From Prevotella sp. UBA7594 (GTDB lineage Bacteria > Bacteroidota > Bacteroidia > Bacteroidales > Bacteroidaceae), in contig DLKG01000043.1 of assembly GCA_002490315.1 (NCBI GenBank), positions 14,850 through 22,345 on the forward strand: a DNA stretch of 7,496 nt. Reading direction: 5' to 3'. This document shows positions 6,771 to 7,496 of this stretch, piece after piece. A program made the translations under genes and the position numbers. Position 1 is the first letter of the stretch, and each line of letters begins with the position of its first letter. The notes beneath the pieces are model-generated. The model did not search any database. It saw nothing but the letters and a program-made list of their open reading frames with translations, and was not told where the DNA came from.

Positions 6771-6799
6771 CAAAGTTAACGTTTTTTTTATTAACGCAA
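6771..6799 (-). promoter_or_regulatory. Promoter of the thiamine salvage genes
   Basis: On the - strand a TTG box (6797-6799) is followed 18 bases later by TAACTTTG (6771-6778), an exact match to the Bacteroides-type -7 box TAnnTTTG. The spacing is close to that reported for these promoters. Transcription would begin around 6764-6768, at the very 5' end of the TPP aptamer, so the riboswitch is the first structured element of the mRNA. The spacer is very A/T-rich (eight T on the + strand at 6782-6789). Confidence 0.75.
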
Positions 6800-7086
6800 A
6801 AGAAATTCACGAAAAACTTGTATGGGGGACTGCGGGAGAGGATAGAGGGAGAGGATGCAAATATTGTGCAGGGAGAGTAAAAAAGTATTACAAAAAGAAT
6901 TTTCAATCTGGAGAATTCTGTGCTTTGAATTTCGGCGACGAAGCATCACGCAACGCGAAAACAGAGCGTTGTCTTAGCAAAAATAGATATAAAAAGGTGG
7001 AAAATGTCGGTTTTCACTCTTTCTACCGACTCTCCACGCTTGTCAATGCAACGCTTTACGCATACCAATGCGCCGCTTGAGCAAAT

Positions 7087-7118
7087 AAAAAGTGGCACTT
7101 TTTGCTGCCTAAAGTGCC
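7087..7118. repeat. Overlapping inverted repeats (two alternative hairpins)
   Basis: Two mutually exclusive stems share bases: aaaaagtg (7087-7094) with cacttttt (7096-7103) around a single central base, and ggcacttt (7094-7101) with aaagtgcc (7111-7118) around a 9-base loop. On the - strand the second stem is followed closely by five T, so it could end a transcript entering from the right. Part of it, aaagtgccccttt at 7111-7123, reappears in inverted orientation in the riboswitch leader at 6648-6660. Confidence 0.55.
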
Positions 7119-7308
7119 CCTTTAACTATGGTGCGCCTATGTTTTAAGGGCGTTGTTGTTGCACACTGCCTGTCATCAACGCGCTAACGCCTTGATATAC
7201 AAGCTATTTATTGCCGCACACAAATCGTTGAAGAAAAATAGACGAGCCTTGGACTTGCTGATTCATTTGCAAGTTTTGAGCGTCAAATCATGCAAATATT
7301 GTCAAGTT

Positions 7309-7345
7309 GACAAGCAGACAAGCAGACAAGTTACGAGCAGACAAG
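7309..7345. repeat. Short tandem repeat, unit gacaagca
   Basis: Two exact 8-base units (7309-7316, 7317-7324) and a partial third (gacaag, 7325-7330), then nine unrelated bases that end in agca and another gacaag (7340-7345). The units are contiguous and too short for a CRISPR array. This looks like a simple intergenic repeat of the slipped-strand type. Confidence 0.75.
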
Positions 7346-7365
7346 GAAATATTACTAATTGCTTA

Positions 7366-7378
7366 GGGTGTGTCAAAA
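7366..7378 (+). repeat. Extra copy of the gggtgtgtcaaaa element
   Basis: Thirteen bases identical to the - strand arm of the 646-675 terminator hairpin (complement of 664-676), and twelve identical to its + strand arm. Here there is no facing arm within the next 40 bases, so it does not form the same hairpin. Two unrelated intergenic sites sharing this word suggest a dispersed repeat or a common terminator module in this genome. Confidence 0.6.
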
Positions 7379-7399
7379 AACTCGCAAATTGGGATTATC

Positions 7400-7496
7400 C
7401 GTGGCGGAGGTCTCCGGCCTCCGCTGCAAACAAACACTACTAATGTATTGAGAGATGAATAATTGTAAATAATGGACGTGGCGGAGGTCTCCGGCC
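7400..7496. repeat. Two direct copies of a GC-rich 20-base repeat, the second cut by the window edge
   Basis: The 20 bases at 7400-7419 (core gcggaggtctccggcc) recur exactly at 7477-7496, a period of 77 bases. The first copy continues into cctccgc, which pairs with gcggagg (7404-7410 with 7418-7424) to form a seven-pair GC hairpin with a 7-base loop. The second copy stops at the window end, so its other arm and any further copies lie outside. The 57 bases between the copies are AT-rich and unlike the repeat. Its GC-richness contrasts with the surroundings, which suggests a mobile or dispersed palindromic repeat. Confidence 0.7.

Larger units (their letters stand above)
6800..7496. other. Non-coding region upstream of the thiamine genes, with no convincing gene
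   Basis: About 700 bases in which I see no gene with a recognisable protein, tRNA or known RNA. Open frames here are short, and the longest (7153-7443, +) is built partly from repeat sequence. The region holds a cluster of GGGAGAG repeats (6834-6877), a small hairpin (caacgc 6951-6956 with gcgttg 6966-6971), two competing hairpins around 7087-7118, a 13-base direct repeat atgcaaatattgt (6855-6867 and 7290-7302), an 8-base tandem repeat near 7309, a gggtgtgtcaaaa copy, and two copies of a GC-rich repeat at the right edge. A gene to the right of the window may use part of it as its upstream region. Confidence 0.6.

Noticed and set aside
6597..6779. Open frame of 60 residues (+) across the riboswitch
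   Set aside because: The sequence is fully explained by the TPP aptamer and leader on the opposite strand.
6978..6985. TATTTTTG on the - strand as another promoter -7 box
   Set aside because: It matches TAnnTTTG but has no TTG at the right distance, and no gene start follows before the stronger riboswitch promoter.
7309..7345. Possible CRISPR-like repeats
   Set aside because: The units are 8 bases and contiguous, with no regular spacers, and there are no cas genes nearby.
7153..7443. Open frame of 96 residues in the right intergenic region
   Set aside because: It runs through the gacaagca tandem repeat, the gggtgtgtcaaaa copy and the GC-rich repeat. There is no start signal and the protein resembles nothing I recognise.

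Overview
The window looks like chromosomal DNA from a member of the Bacteroidota, most likely Prevotella or a close relative. The evidence is the type of TonB-dependent receptors, promoters of the TTG / TAnnTTTG kind used by the Bacteroides-type primary sigma factor, starts without Shine-Dalgarno sequences, and fairly GC-rich genes separated by AT-rich gaps. Genus level is an inference; there is no rRNA or marker here to confirm it.

Layout. At the left edge is the 3' part of asd (aspartate-semialdehyde dehydrogenase, + strand), cut by the window start. It converges on a four-gene block on the - strand, and a perfect 13-bp-stem hairpin at 646-675 separates the two and probably terminates both. 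Read in its own direction (right to left), the - strand block has a promoter at about 6771-6799, a TPP riboswitch at about 6665-6764, a thiamine-type TonB-dependent outer-membrane receptor (stop at 4227), a long intercistronic hairpin with a T-tract (4099-4181), the PnuC-family inner-membrane transporter PnuT (4074 to 3487), thiamine diphosphokinase (3462 to 2797), a promoter-like element (2764-2771), and a second, BtuB-like TonB-dependent receptor of unknown ligand (2728 to 686). The rightmost ~700 bases hold no convincing gene. They carry several short repeats and hairpins, some of which may belong to genome-wide repeat families.

How it works together. The genes form a thiamine salvage pathway across the whole envelope: the receptor imports thiamine through the outer membrane with TonB energy, PnuT carries it across the inner membrane, and the kinase pyrophosphorylates it to TPP and so traps it. 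TPP then feeds back on the leader riboswitch. This receptor-pnuT-kinase arrangement under a TPP riboswitch is a known Bacteroidota theme, not a new system. The less ordinary points are the attenuator-like hairpin between receptor and transporter, the possible alternative pairing of the riboswitch P2 strand with a downstream terminator-like segment, the atypical P1 helix, and the second receptor that trails the pathway with what looks like its own promoter.
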